From assembly GCA_001801025.1 (NCBI GenBank), contig MGWO01000002.1:62001-126000 (forward strand): a stretch of DNA of 64,000 nucleotides, in the 5' to 3' direction. The position numbers and the translations under genes were made by a program. The notes beneath the pieces are model-generated. The model saw only the letters and a program-made list of their open reading frames with translations. It was not told the DNA's origin and did no database searches. The stretch is from Gallionellales bacterium GWA2_54_124 (GTDB lineage Bacteria > Pseudomonadota > Gammaproteobacteria > Burkholderiales > Gallionellaceae). How positions within the stretch are numbered: position 1 is the first letter of the stretch; every line of letters begins with the position of its first letter. Shown piece after piece: positions 44,580 through 53,987 of the stretch.

Positions 44580-45359
44580 ATGGCTAAAATCATTATAAAA
44601 GACATCGGCAAACGTTATGCCAATGGATTTGAAGCACTCAAGGGCGTTAGCGCAGAAATTGCAGCGGGTTCTTTCACGGTTATTCTCGGCCCGTCTGGCG
44701 CGGGGAAGTCTACTTTATTACGCACTATCAATGGGTTGGAAACACCTACTGCAGGCACCATTCAGATAGGCGAGCAAGTCGTCACGCAAAACAATCTTCG
44801 TGAAGTTCGTTCACAAGTTGGCATGGTGTTTCAGCATTTTAATCTGGTAGATCGACTGTCGGTCATGACCAATGTGCTCACCGGGCGTTTGTCGCATCGC
44901 TCATGGCTGGGCAGCCTTTTATATTTATTTCGTCGCACCGATCTGGATCTTGCGCACGATGCGCTGATTCGGGTGGGATTGACTGACAAAGCCTGGAATC
45001 GCGCCGATAAACTCTCCGGTGGACAACAGCAGCGTGTCGGGATTGCCCGTGCGCTGGCGCAACAACCGCGTGTGATTCTGGCCGATGAGCCGGTCGCCAG
45101 CCTGGATCCTGTTGCCAGTGAAGAAATCATGGGGCTGCTGCGCGAAATTTGTACGCGCGACGGCATTACCGTGGTGGTCAATCTGCATCAGGTCGAATTG
45201 GCTAAGCGTTTCGCTGACCGCATCATCGGACTGAATGACGGACTGGTGGTGTATGACGGTCCGGCCAGCGGGCTGGATCGCGTAACGCTGAGTCGAATCT
45301 ATAGTCGCAACGGAGATCAAGTCGATGAGCAACTCGAAACTATGCTGGCCTACGCCTAA
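44580..45359 (+). CDS. phnC: Phosphonate ABC transporter ATPase PhnC
   Basis: 259 aa, AGGAGG ahead of the start. Walker A GPSGAGKST, Q-loop MVFQHFNLV, signature LSGGQQQR, Walker B VILADEPVASLDP and the switch His in VNLHQVELA. It energises uptake through PhnE1/PhnE2. The phnE1 gene starts 35 bp before its stop codon in another frame. Confidence 0.95.
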   Translation: MAKIIIKDIGKRYANGFEALKGVSAEIAAGSFTVILGPSGAGKSTLLRTINGLETPTAGTIQIGEQVVTQNNLREVRSQVGMVFQHFNLVDRLSVMTNVLTGRLSHRSWLGSLLYLFRRTDLDLAHDALIRVGLTDKAWNRADKLSGGQQQRVGIARALAQQPRVILADEPVASLDPVASEEIMGLLREICTRDGITVVVNLHQVELAKRFADRIIGLNDGLVVYDGPASGLDRVTLSRIYSRNGDQVDEQLETMLAYA

Positions 45360-46122
45360 CGGACGACCTGGCCTGGTGCCAACGCTGTCGCTACTCGCCT
45401 GTATTTTGCTTTTGGTGATCAGCGCACCGGCGCTCGAGCTTGATTTAGGCCGGATCGTCACCGCCATTCCTCGCATGTTGGCTTTTGCGGGAAATTTGCT
45501 GGTTCTCCCCGATTGGGAATATTTACCGATACTGGCTAAAAACATCTTGCAGACTATCGAAATGACGTTTCTGGCGACCAGTATTGCGCTAGTCATCAGT
45601 CTGCCATTGGGTATTCTGGCGGCTAAAAATACCAGTCCGCATCCTGCTGTTTTTCATGCGACACGCAATTTACTGTCCTTGATGCGCGCGTTGCCCGAAC
45701 TTGTCTGGGCGCTGGTGTTTGTCTCTGCTGTGGGCTTAGGACCTTTGCCGGGAATCATGGCTTTGTCATTCGTGACGGTCGGCTTCATGGGCAAGTTTTT
45801 TGCCGAGAGCATTGAAGTGGTCGATCAGCGTCAGGTGGAAGGGGTGGTGGCACAGGGGGCAAGTTGGTTGCAACTGCGTACTTTCGCTCATTTTCCGCAA
45901 GCGTTTCCGGACTTTGTCGGCACTGTGATGTATGTGCTGGATCACAACCTGCGCGCCGCTGCGATTCTAGGTTTAGTGGGCGCGGGCGGTATCGGTTATG
46001 ACCTGGTGATGGCCATGCGGATGTTCGACTATGACCGACTACTGCCAATTGCGCTGTCTATTTACATCGTGGTGACGTTGCTTGATCGCGCATCCGATCA
46101 CTTTCGCATGAGGATGATTTAA
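45325..46122 (+). CDS. phnE: Phosphonate ABC transporter permease PhnE (first copy)
   Basis: 265 aa, inner-membrane permease with MetI-like fold: LAKNILQTIEMTFLATSIALV, LMRALPELVWALVF, GLGPLPGIMAL and an EAA-type loop (EVVDQRQVEGVVAQGASW). Its N-terminus overlaps phnC by 35 bp; no later in-frame ATG fits the family start. Paired with the second PhnE to form the channel, as in other two-permease PhnCDE systems. Confidence 0.92.
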   Translation: MSNSKLCWPTPNGRPGLVPTLSLLACILLLVISAPALELDLGRIVTAIPRMLAFAGNLLVLPDWEYLPILAKNILQTIEMTFLATSIALVISLPLGILAAKNTSPHPAVFHATRNLLSLMRALPELVWALVFVSAVGLGPLPGIMALSFVTVGFMGKFFAESIEVVDQRQVEGVVAQGASWLQLRTFAHFPQAFPDFVGTVMYVLDHNLRAAAILGLVGAGGIGYDLVMAMRMFDYDRLLPIALSIYIVVTLLDRASDHFRMRMI

Positions 46123-46917
46123 ATGACTGAGCAAATAATCGAACGTCCTGCCTTACCTAAAAGGCCGTTCAATCCGACCTCCGTATGGTTGTCGGGTTGG
46201 CTGGCGCTGATTTGGCTAATTATCTTCGATCTGGAGTTGTCATTTGAGACGCTGCTGTATGGCGTGCAGGACATTTTCGAGTATTTCAGTCGCTACAGTC
46301 GCCCTAATTTTGAAGACTTATCTAGATATGTAGAGCTGTTGGGGCAAACGCTGGCAACGGCGTTGTGGGGAAGTACTCTGGCGATTGTCGTGGCGGTGCT
46401 GTTAGCTCCGTTCGCCGCTCGAAACCTGTCACCGAATGCCGTGACCTATCGTATTGCGCGTGAATTGCTCAACTTTATGCGTGCCATGCCGGATTTGTTG
46501 CTGGCATTGATATTTGTTGCAGCATTGGGGCTGGGACCTTTGCCGGGCGCATTGGCGTTGGGCGTACATACGGCAGGATTTCTGGGTAAGTTCTTTGCGG
46601 AAAGTCTGGAACGCGTAGATAACGGGATTTATGAAGCCGTCACAGCGACCGGCGCATCGCGTATTCAACTGGTGATGTATGCCGGATGGCCGTCGATTCA
46701 ACGCGAAGCGCTGGGTTACATGCTCTATATCTTCGACCGCAATGTACGCATGGCCGCAGTATTGGGCCTGGTTGGCGCGGGTGGCATTGGTCTTGCTCTA
46801 CATGACACCTTACGCATGTTCAATTACGACCAATCAGCCGCGCTGATTGTGGTGATTCTGGCCACTATTTTAACGATTGATTATCTGTCTACCTGGATAA
46901 GAGGAAAACTTAACTAA
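46123..46917 (+). CDS. phnE: Phosphonate ABC transporter permease PhnE (second copy)
   Basis: 264 aa. Same fold as the preceding permease and 30-40 percent alike by eye (LGPLPGALALGVHTAGFLGKFFAESLERVD against LGPLPGIMALSFVTVGFMGKFFAESIEVVD, cut here to matching cores GLGPLPG and GKFFAES). The stop TAA overlaps the phnG start by one base. The transporter thus uses two different permease subunits. Confidence 0.92.
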   Translation: MTEQIIERPALPKRPFNPTSVWLSGWLALIWLIIFDLELSFETLLYGVQDIFEYFSRYSRPNFEDLSRYVELLGQTLATALWGSTLAIVVAVLLAPFAARNLSPNAVTYRIARELLNFMRAMPDLLLALIFVAALGLGPLPGALALGVHTAGFLGKFFAESLERVDNGIYEAVTATGASRIQLVMYAGWPSIQREALGYMLYIFDRNVRMAAVLGLVGAGGIGLALHDTLRMFNYDQSAALIVVILATILTIDYLSTWIRGKLN

Positions 46918-47381
46918 TGAATATTCCAAGAAATGATTGGCCGCGCGCGCTCTGTCAATTAGACGCGGCTGAGATCAAAGCGGTCGCGGCAACCCTAAGC
47001 TGTGACATTGAAGTGCGCGATGTGTTCTTGCCACAGGCAGGATTAGGTCTATTGAGCTTAACGGACGGTGCGTTTCATGACCCGTTTTACCTAGGTGAAA
47101 TCCCGGTGGCTCGCGCCGAAGTGATCTTAAAAACAGCTGATGGTTATGAGGTTCAAGGTGGCTGTGTACTGGTTGATGACCGGGCGAAACTGGCTCGTTC
47201 CATCGCTATTCTCGATGCGGTCCTGTCGGGTAAGTTACATGGTTGTAACGTAGCTGAAAATCTGGTTGAAAAGGGAGAGCTGATGCGTATGCAAAAGATA
47301 GGCGAGCGCCGACAAATGCTGGCTGCCACTCGTGTTGATTTTTCGCTGCTGGAACAAGAGGATGACGAAGATGCTGAATGA
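46917..47381 (+). CDS. phnG: C-P lyase subunit PhnG
   Basis: 154 aa, full PhnG length. Motifs VFLPQAGLGLLSLTDGAFHDPFYLGE-type core (DPFYLGE, VARAEV) and GCVLVDDRAKLARSIAILDA. PhnG joins PhnH, I and J in the lyase core complex and helps form the ribose-triphosphate phosphonate with PhnI. Ends 11 bp inside phnH. Confidence 0.93.
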   Translation: MNIPRNDWPRALCQLDAAEIKAVAATLSCDIEVRDVFLPQAGLGLLSLTDGAFHDPFYLGEIPVARAEVILKTADGYEVQGGCVLVDDRAKLARSIAILDAVLSGKLHGCNVAENLVEKGELMRMQKIGERRQMLAATRVDFSLLEQEDDEDAE

Positions 47382-47952
47382 AACGATCAACTGTTCGCCA
47401 GATATCTGGCAACCCATGAGACAACAGCAGGTATTTCGCGGCCTGCTTGATAGCTTTAGCTATCCAGGACGCATTACCCCCTGTGCCGATCATGAGACAA
47501 GTGCTTGCCTTTCAATTCTGATTGCACTGGTTGATGGCGAAACCACGCTGGCAGATCCTCAGCAATTGTTGAGTTCAGCATTGTGGGCTAGGTTGGAAAC
47601 GCACCCCTGCGTTTCGGAAAAGGCGGCGTTTATTCTGCTGGATGGTGCTTCAGAACCTGATTTTGATCCGTGCATAGGCACACTGGATGCGCCTGAAACG
47701 GGGGCGACTATTTTATTGCGCGTAGCTGCATTGCACCACGATTTGACTGGCAATTTTAGCTTGCATTTGAGTGGTCCCGGCATTGAAAGTACAACGTCCA
47801 TCAGTGTAGACGGACTGCATCCCGCGTGGATTGCTGCGCGTCAGGAATGGGTATCGGCTTTTCCACTTGGTGTCGATTTTGTGCTGTGTGATGAACATAA
47901 TTTTGTGGCAATGCCACGAACCACGCAGATCACAATGGGAGATGCAGCATGA
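47371..47952 (+). CDS. phnH: C-P lyase subunit PhnH
   Basis: 193 aa from ATG 47371; GAGG nine bases upstream favours it over ATG 47362. Starts in the family manner (QPMRQQQVFRGLLDSFSYPGR) and has ATILLRVAAL and LSGPGIE. PhnH is a structural subunit of the PhnGHIJ complex. Overlaps phnI as ATGA. Confidence 0.93.
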   Translation: MLNETINCSPDIWQPMRQQQVFRGLLDSFSYPGRITPCADHETSACLSILIALVDGETTLADPQQLLSSALWARLETHPCVSEKAAFILLDGASEPDFDPCIGTLDAPETGATILLRVAALHHDLTGNFSLHLSGPGIESTTSISVDGLHPAWIAARQEWVSAFPLGVDFVLCDEHNFVAMPRTTQITMGDAA

Positions 47953-49055
47953 GTTACGTTGCAATCAAAGGCGGTAAAGCGGCCATCGATGGCGCCGCCG
48001 CCGCGACCGATTATATGCGCTGTATGAATGCAGTTGATGAGCCGATCAAGTTGTCCGTCATCGAAGATCAGTTGCGCTTGTTGACCTCAAGAATCGTCTC
48101 CGAAGGCGGGCTTTATCATCCGAAACTGGCCGCACTCGCGCTCAAGCAATTTCAGGGCGATACGCTGGAGGCCGCTTTTGCCTTGCGCGCCTATCGCTCA
48201 ACCAAGCCTAGATTGCTCGAAACACCGCTACAAGACACGTCGAAAATGCGCTGTATTCGCCGCATCTCATCTGCCTTCAAGGACATTCCGGGCGGTCAAA
48301 TGTTGGGTGCGACGTTCGATTATGCATTGCGTCTGTTGCGTCTTGATCTGGCAAATGAAGACCCTGCTGCATTTCGAGAAGTTGCCAAAAATTTCCTCAG
48401 CAATACGCCAGAGGCTGATTTGCCGGATAGCTTTCCAAAGGTGCTGGACGCATTACGTGCCGAAGGTTTACTGCCGCCGTTAGGCTTGATGCGCGAGCAA
48501 GCCTTTGATATTACACGCGACCCACTGGTATTTCCGGTGCCGCGCTCAGCAGCACTCGCTACCATGGCGCGTGCTGAAACCGGTTCTTTGCTGGCGATGG
48601 CATATTCAAATATGCGTGGTTATGGCGATGTGCATCCTACCGTGGCCGAGCTCCGCGTGGGTTATCTGCCGGTCATGCTGCCGCATCCTGTGACCGGTGA
48701 ATTGATGGAAGCCGGTGAAGTATTGATAACCGAATGCGAAGTGGTTGCGATGTATGAAAGCGGCAACGCCGGTGACATGCCAGTCTTTACCTTGGGTTAT
48801 GGTGCGTGTTTTGGTCACAATGAAGTTAAGGCAATCAGTATGGCGATCCTTGATCGAGCCTTGCAAAAAGGCATGCGTGACGGTCCTGATAACCCTTCAG
48901 AAGATCCTGAATTTGTCTTGTTGCATGTGGATGGGGTTGATTCAATGGGCTTCGCCTCTCATTACAAAATGCCGCATTACGTTACCTTTCAGTCGGATAT
49001 GGATCGCTTGCGCACCACGCAAGGCAAGGTGCGTAAGCCAGGAGAAACAGCATGA
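47949..49055 (+). CDS. phnI: C-P lyase subunit PhnI (nucleosidase subunit)
   Basis: 368 aa, full PhnI length. Start MSYVAIKGGKAAIDGA, with GGLYHPKLAALALKQ, GYLPVMLPHP, ECEVVAMYESG and the C-terminal HVDGVDSMGFASHYKMPHYV. PhnI with G and H replaces the adenine of ATP by phosphonate. Overlaps phnJ as ATGA. Confidence 0.95.
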   Translation: MSYVAIKGGKAAIDGAAAATDYMRCMNAVDEPIKLSVIEDQLRLLTSRIVSEGGLYHPKLAALALKQFQGDTLEAAFALRAYRSTKPRLLETPLQDTSKMRCIRRISSAFKDIPGGQMLGATFDYALRLLRLDLANEDPAAFREVAKNFLSNTPEADLPDSFPKVLDALRAEGLLPPLGLMREQAFDITRDPLVFPVPRSAALATMARAETGSLLAMAYSNMRGYGDVHPTVAELRVGYLPVMLPHPVTGELMEAGEVLITECEVVAMYESGNAGDMPVFTLGYGACFGHNEVKAISMAILDRALQKGMRDGPDNPSEDPEFVLLHVDGVDSMGFASHYKMPHYVTFQSDMDRLRTTQGKVRKPGETA

Positions 49056-49939
49056 ATTCAAATTATGAACTGCCGCTAGAGGATGCAGGCTACTCATTTG
49101 GTTTTCTGGATGAGTATGCAAAGAAAGAAGTGCGTCGCTGCATCCTCAAAGCCATTGCTATTCCCGGTTATCAAACACCATATGCCTCGCGTGAAATGCC
49201 GATGGGTCGAGGGTTTGGTACGGGTGGCCTGCAAATTACCCTGTCGTTGATCGGCGTTCAAGACACGCTGAAGGTGATCGATCAAGGCTCGGATGATTCG
49301 GTCAACGCCGTGAATTTACGCCAATTTGTGCAGCTGACTTGTCCCGGCGTTGACGTCACTGAAAAAACGGAGGAGGCGAGCTTGCTACAGTCGCGTCACC
49401 GCATTCCGGAAAAGCCGCTGACGGAAGCGCAGATATTGATTTTGCAAGTGCCGTATCCCGATGCGCTGGTGGTGGTTGAAGCATCAGAAGCACGGCGAAA
49501 AATCATGCATGCCGAGGCAGACTATTCACGTTTGCTGGTCAAACTTTACGAAGACATCGTGCATTTTGACGAGATCACCATCTCGCATCGTTATCCGACG
49601 CGGATCAACGGACATTATGTGATTGATCCTTCGCCGATTCCGCGCTGGGATGTGCCTAAATTACATCAGTCCAAAGCCCTGGTTTTGCTAGGTGCGGGAC
49701 GTGAAAAGAAGATTTACGCCGTGCCGCCTTACACGCTGGCTGAACCCCTAGTTTTTGATGATATCGCTTTTCGTGTGGAAGATTTTCGTGATGCGACGGG
49801 TGTGCGTCATGCCTGCCGATGCTGCGGTTCAACGGTAAGTTTTCTGGATGAGTTCAGCAATGATCAAGGAATGGTGGCATATCAATGCTCGGATTCCGCC
49901 TATTGCGAAGAACAGCAACAAACTGGGAGTGCAGCATGA
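49052..49939 (+). CDS. phnJ: C-P lyase catalytic subunit PhnJ (radical SAM)
   Basis: 295 aa. Start DAGYSFGFLDEYAKKEVRR is diagnostic. The 4Fe-4S-binding cysteines are in the C-terminal region: C255 and C258 (CRCC), C279 (YQC) and C285 (AYC), matching the CX2C-X20/21-C-X5-C arrangement of E. coli PhnJ. It cleaves the C-P bond by radical chemistry. A Cys at 257 within the CX2C is an extra one. Confidence 0.95.
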   Translation: MNSNYELPLEDAGYSFGFLDEYAKKEVRRCILKAIAIPGYQTPYASREMPMGRGFGTGGLQITLSLIGVQDTLKVIDQGSDDSVNAVNLRQFVQLTCPGVDVTEKTEEASLLQSRHRIPEKPLTEAQILILQVPYPDALVVVEASEARRKIMHAEADYSRLLVKLYEDIVHFDEITISHRYPTRINGHYVIDPSPIPRWDVPKLHQSKALVLLGAGREKKIYAVPPYTLAEPLVFDDIAFRVEDFRDATGVRHACRCCGSTVSFLDEFSNDQGMVAYQCSDSAYCEEQQQTGSAA

Positions 49940-50769
49940 GTCGCAAAATACTCGAAGTACGCGGACTGTCGCGTATCCACGGCAAGGGCTGTCCGCTCTG
50001 CACGCAACATACCGGCCCTGAATTTGATACCAATATCTGCCCTTTTTGCGGCAGTGTGGTTGCCGCTCATGATATTAATTTCGATCTGTATCGGGGCGAA
50101 ATTCTGGGCATCATCGGCGAGTCCGGCAGCGGTAAATCAAGCACGGTCAAAATGCTGTATTTCGACGATGCGCCGACTTTCGGACAAGCAACTTTCTTCG
50201 ATGGTGCAGAACAGCACGATTTGTTCAGCCTTAACGCGGCTCAGCAACGCAGTATGCGCAACAAACGTTTTGGCATGGTCTATCAGAACCCGCATATGGG
50301 TCTGAATTTTCAGATTTCGGCAGGCGGTAATATCGCGGAACGCCTGTTGATGAGTGACCTGAAACATTACGCTGAGATTCGCCGCAGGGCAGGTGAATTA
50401 CTCTCGCGCACGGAAGTATCACTGGCGCGTATAGATCAAAATCCAAAAACCTTCTCAGGCGGGATGCAACAGCGCGTACAAATTGCCAAGGCTCTGGCTA
50501 CCAGGCCGCCGCTGCTGTTCCTGGATGAAGTGACCACGGGCCTTGATCTGTCTGTGCAAGCCGCCATTCTCGATCTGATTCTGGAGATTCAAAATGAACT
50601 CGATACCGCGATGATCGTGGTAACCCATGATCTGGGCGTGATCAGGTTGCTGGCAGGACGCACGCTGGTGATGAAACACGGCCGTGTAATCGAGTCCGGT
50701 CTGACCGATCAAATTCTCGAAGATCCTCAGCACGCGTATACCCAGCGGCTGGTAGCTTCCGCACTGTGA
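49936..50769 (+). CDS. phnK: C-P lyase ABC-type ATPase PhnK
   Basis: 277 aa from ATG 49936 overlapping the phnJ stop. ABC ATPase with [27 protein letters not shown] and [12 protein letters not shown]. Between the first strand and Walker A is an insert with two Cys pairs (CPLC and CPFC, about residues 19-40), a probable zinc ribbon absent from E. coli PhnK. PhnK docks on the lyase core complex. Confidence 0.92.
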   Translation: MSRKILEVRGLSRIHGKGCPLCTQHTGPEFDTNICPFCGSVVAAHDINFDLYRGEILGIIGESGSGKSSTVKMLYFDDAPTFGQATFFDGAEQHDLFSLNAAQQRSMRNKRFGMVYQNPHMGLNFQISAGGNIAERLLMSDLKHYAEIRRRAGELLSRTEVSLARIDQNPKTFSGGMQQRVQIAKALATRPPLLFLDEVTTGLDLSVQAAILDLILEIQNELDTAMIVVTHDLGVIRLLAGRTLVMKHGRVIESGLTDQILEDPQHAYTQRLVASAL

Positions 50770-50770
50770 G

Positions 50771-51493
50771 ATGACTATGACACAAGCAATTTTAACCATT
50801 GAAGACCACGCCAAGACGTTTCATTTACATGAACGAAACAAAGATATTCCGTCTGCATCGGGTGTTAATTTGAGCGTTTATCCGGGACGTTTAACTGCTC
50901 TTATCGGACCTACAGGTGCCGGTAAGTCTTCAGTTTTGAAGGGGATTTACCGCACTTACCTGCCAAGCAGCGGACGTATTCTATATCGTAGCAAAGCCGG
51001 AAATGTCATTGATCTGGCAAAAGCGGGCGAACATCAGATACTCGAATTGCGTAAACAGGAAATCGGTTTCGTGACGCAGTTTTTGTATTGCCTGCCCCGC
51101 AAATCAGCCATTGATGTGGTGGCTGAACCGTTGTTTGCACGGGGTGTGGACAGCCATGAGGCACGCGGCCGTGCTGAGAAATTATTAGCGCAATTGGCGG
51201 TGCCAAGTCATTTGTGGAATGTTCCACCAGCGACCTTTTCGGGTGGCGAGAAGCAGCGTGTGAATCTGGCGCGCGGCTTGATTGCACAGCCTCGATTGTT
51301 GTTGCTGGATGAACCCACGGCTAGTCTTGATCCCGCGACGACTGAGCGAGTAGTTGAGCATATTCAGTCACTTAAAGAAACTGGTATCGCCATGCTGGCC
51401 ATCTTTCATCACCCTGACCTGGTACGTCGCCTGGCCGATGAGGTCGTGGAACTTTCTCCCCCAATCGCAGTAACTGAACTTAGCAAGGATTAG
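50771..51493 (+). CDS. phnL: C-P lyase ABC-type ATPase PhnL
   Basis: 240 aa. GPTGAGKSSVLKGIYRTYLPSSG is the PhnL hallmark (glycine loop at GPTGAGKS), with ATFSGGEKQRVNLARGL and LLLLDEPTASLD. PhnL works with PhnK on the core complex. ATG 50777 is a possible alternative start. Confidence 0.93.
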   Translation: MTMTQAILTIEDHAKTFHLHERNKDIPSASGVNLSVYPGRLTALIGPTGAGKSSVLKGIYRTYLPSSGRILYRSKAGNVIDLAKAGEHQILELRKQEIGFVTQFLYCLPRKSAIDVVAEPLFARGVDSHEARGRAEKLLAQLAVPSHLWNVPPATFSGGEKQRVNLARGLIAQPRLLLLDEPTASLDPATTERVVEHIQSLKETGIAMLAIFHHPDLVRRLADEVVELSPPIAVTELSKD

Positions 51494-51494
51494 C

Positions 51495-52655
51495 ATGAAA
51501 AATCAATTCTATCTTACAGGCGCACAGGTGGTGCTGGAAAATGAAACCCTGAAAAGTGCGGCGGTTCTGATTGAAAACGGCGTGATCGTTGCAATCGACC
51601 CGGCAAGCAACAATGGCGCGACGGACATCGATTTGACCGGGCATATTCTTATGCCGGGCATGATTGATCTGCATTGCGATGCGCTGGAAAAGGAAGCGGA
51701 GCCCCGTCCCGGCGTGCATTTCCCCTTCGATTTTGCCTGCGCTCAGGCGGATAAACGCAATACTGCTGCGGGTATTACCACTATTTATCATGCTCTGTCC
51801 TTTGCTAATGCTGAACTGGGCGTGCGTAATAACCAGACCGCTGCGGCGTTAGCGCGTGCAGTGCATAGCTGGCAGGAACACGCATTAGTGGATAACCGTG
51901 TGCATGCGCGTTATGAGATTACCGATCCGACTGCACCTGCCGTGCTGCACGAGCTACTGGAAAATAACGAGATACACCTGATGTCCTTTATGGATCACAC
52001 GCCTGGGCAGGGCCAGTTTAAAGATACAGATGCCTATCGTAACTACCTTGCGCGTACCTATAAGAAATCACCCGCTGAAATAGATGTGTTGCTGGCAGAC
52101 AAGTTGGCACAAGGGGATGGCTCTTTTGCGCGCATGCAGGAACTGGCAAAAGTGGCGCGTCAAAAAGGTATTCCATTAGCTAGTCACGATGATGATCGCC
52201 CTGAAAAAATCAGCATTGTGACTGACTTAGGTGTGAGAATTTCCGAGTTTCCGATAAACCTTGAGACCGCACAGGCGGCACGTGCCGCTGGCTTGGCAAC
52301 ATTGTTCGGTGCACCGAATATATTGCGGGGCAAGTCACAATCAGGCTCGATGCGTGCGCTGGATGCCATTATCGAAGGGGTGGCAGATTGTCTGTGCGGT
52401 GACTATTCTCCTGCGGCGTTGTTACCTGCAATCATGCAGTTACCTGTGATGGCCGGTATTCAACTGCATCAAGCTGTCGCGCTAGTGAGTGCAAATCCTG
52501 CGCGTGCTGCTGGTCTGAATGACCGAGGCACCATCGCTGTGGGCAAGCGTGCCGATTTGATTGCGGTGCGTAATTTGGGCGGATTGCCTCAGGCGGCGCG
52601 TGTATGGTCAGAGGGAATTGCCGTGATGACACTGGCTTTCGATCATGGCGCCTGA
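51495..52655 (+). CDS. phnM: Alpha-D-ribose-1-methylphosphonate 5-triphosphate diphosphatase PhnM
   Basis: 386 aa amidohydrolase. HILMPGMIDLHCDALEKEAEPRPG contains the metal ligands in the family-specific DLHCD form (not the usual HxH); LMSFMDHTPGQGQF and ASHDDDRPE add more. It removes pyrophosphate from the PhnI/G/H product, giving the substrate of PhnJ. It follows phnL after 1 bp. Confidence 0.95.
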   Translation: MKNQFYLTGAQVVLENETLKSAAVLIENGVIVAIDPASNNGATDIDLTGHILMPGMIDLHCDALEKEAEPRPGVHFPFDFACAQADKRNTAAGITTIYHALSFANAELGVRNNQTAAALARAVHSWQEHALVDNRVHARYEITDPTAPAVLHELLENNEIHLMSFMDHTPGQGQFKDTDAYRNYLARTYKKSPAEIDVLLADKLAQGDGSFARMQELAKVARQKGIPLASHDDDRPEKISIVTDLGVRISEFPINLETAQAARAAGLATLFGAPNILRGKSQSGSMRALDAIIEGVADCLCGDYSPAALLPAIMQLPVMAGIQLHQAVALVSANPARAAGLNDRGTIAVGKRADLIAVRNLGGLPQAARVWSEGIAVMTLAFDHGA

Positions 52656-52656
52656 G

Positions 52657-53226
52657 ATGAGCGGTGTTTTACTCTATGTGATTGGCCCGTCCGGCAGCGG
52701 TAAGGACAGTTTGATGCTGCATGCGCGGCATGCGCTGGAACAGGATTCCAGTGTTGTGTTCGCGCATCGTTACATTACTCGCCCGCACGATGCCGGCGGT
52801 GAAAATCATGTGGCTTTAAGTGAATCAGAATTTGATTCCAGAATGGCACGTAAATTGTTCCCCTTGCACTGGCAAAGTCATGGAATGCGGTATGGCATCG
52901 GCTGCGAAATAAATCAGTGGCTGGCAAAAGGACTGGTCGTGATTGTGAATGGCTCGCGGGCCTATCTTCAACAGGCATCAAAAAATTATCCAGAACTGAT
53001 TCCGCTATTGATAGAAGTTTCGGCTGATGTATTACGTGGCAGATTACAGTCGCGCGGACGTGAAACGGCCAGTGAGATTGAAGCGAGGTTGATGCGGGCT
53101 GAAGAGTTCAAAGCCTTGCAGCATACGAGATTGCTGCGTTTTCATAATGACGCACCACTCGATGAAACAGGCCCAGCGTTCGTCGAATTGATCCGCTCTA
53201 AAACACGAGTAATGCAATGCAGCTGA
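52657..53226 (+). CDS. phnN: Ribose 1,5-bisphosphate phosphokinase PhnN
   Basis: 189 aa from ATG 52657, which aligns with known PhnN starts (VLLYVIGPSGSGKDSLM); an in-frame ATG at 52645 overlaps phnM. P-loop GPSGSGKDS, then FAHRYITRPHDAGGENHV of guanylate-kinase-like folds. It makes PRPP from ribose 1,5-bisphosphate, recycling the lyase product. Confidence 0.93.
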   Translation: MSGVLLYVIGPSGSGKDSLMLHARHALEQDSSVVFAHRYITRPHDAGGENHVALSESEFDSRMARKLFPLHWQSHGMRYGIGCEINQWLAKGLVVIVNGSRAYLQQASKNYPELIPLLIEVSADVLRGRLQSRGRETASEIEARLMRAEEFKALQHTRLLRFHNDAPLDETGPAFVELIRSKTRVMQCS

Positions 53227-53987
53227 CTTTTCTGGGTACGGGTGCTGCGGGTGGCGTGCCGCTGTGGGGGTGTGACTGTCTGATTTGCCGCCGCGCCCGG
53301 ATTGATGTCAGCGCTATACGACGTCCGAATTGCGCACTGATTGAGGCTGGCGGTGTGAAATTACTGCTGGACGCAGGTGTAATGGACGTATGTGAGCGTT
53401 TCCCATCAGGCAGTTTATCCGCCATTTTGATTACTCATTTTCACCCTGATCATGTGCAAGGTTTATTTCACTGGCGTTGGGGGGTAGGTGAACTAGATGT
53501 GTTCGCGCCGCACGACGCGGAAGGATGCGCGGATCTGTACAAGTATCCCGGCCCGTTGAAATTTAAGCATCTGTCTAAATTTGAGTCGTTTGAGGTGGGC
53601 GGTGTACGAATTACGCCAGTGCCACTAGTGCATTCCAAACCGACGCTGGGTTACTGTATCGAACATAATGGCGCTCGATTGGCGTATCTGACGGATAGTC
53701 GTGAAATTCCGCCCGCTACTGCAGAATTTTTAACACAATGGCAACCTCATACGATCTGCCTTGATTGCACTTACCCTCCGGGCGTAGAGGGAAAACGGAA
53801 TCATTTTGATTATCCGGAAGTACTGGAATTGAGTAATGATTATCCGGATAGCGATATTGTGCTGATGCATATCAGTCACAGTCTTGACGTCTGGTTATTG
53901 AATCACCCCTTTGAACTGACAGGCAGGCTGTCGCTGGCACGCGATGGCGATAGACTGGAAATTCCGGAAATATCATGTCGCCGCTGA
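53217..53987 (+). CDS. phnP: Phosphoribosyl 1,2-cyclic phosphate phosphodiesterase PhnP
   Basis: 256 aa metallo-beta-lactamase fold. THFHPDH at 73-79 gives the di-metal site, and the N-terminal CDCLICRRAR is the structural zinc loop of PhnP. It opens the cyclic phosphate released by PhnJ. Overlaps phnN by 10 bp and the next gene by 13 bp. Confidence 0.95.
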   Translation: MQLTFLGTGAAGGVPLWGCDCLICRRARIDVSAIRRPNCALIEAGGVKLLLDAGVMDVCERFPSGSLSAILITHFHPDHVQGLFHWRWGVGELDVFAPHDAEGCADLYKYPGPLKFKHLSKFESFEVGGVRITPVPLVHSKPTLGYCIEHNGARLAYLTDSREIPPATAEFLTQWQPHTICLDCTYPPGVEGKRNHFDYPEVLELSNDYPDSDIVLMHISHSLDVWLLNHPFELTGRLSLARDGDRLEIPEISCRR

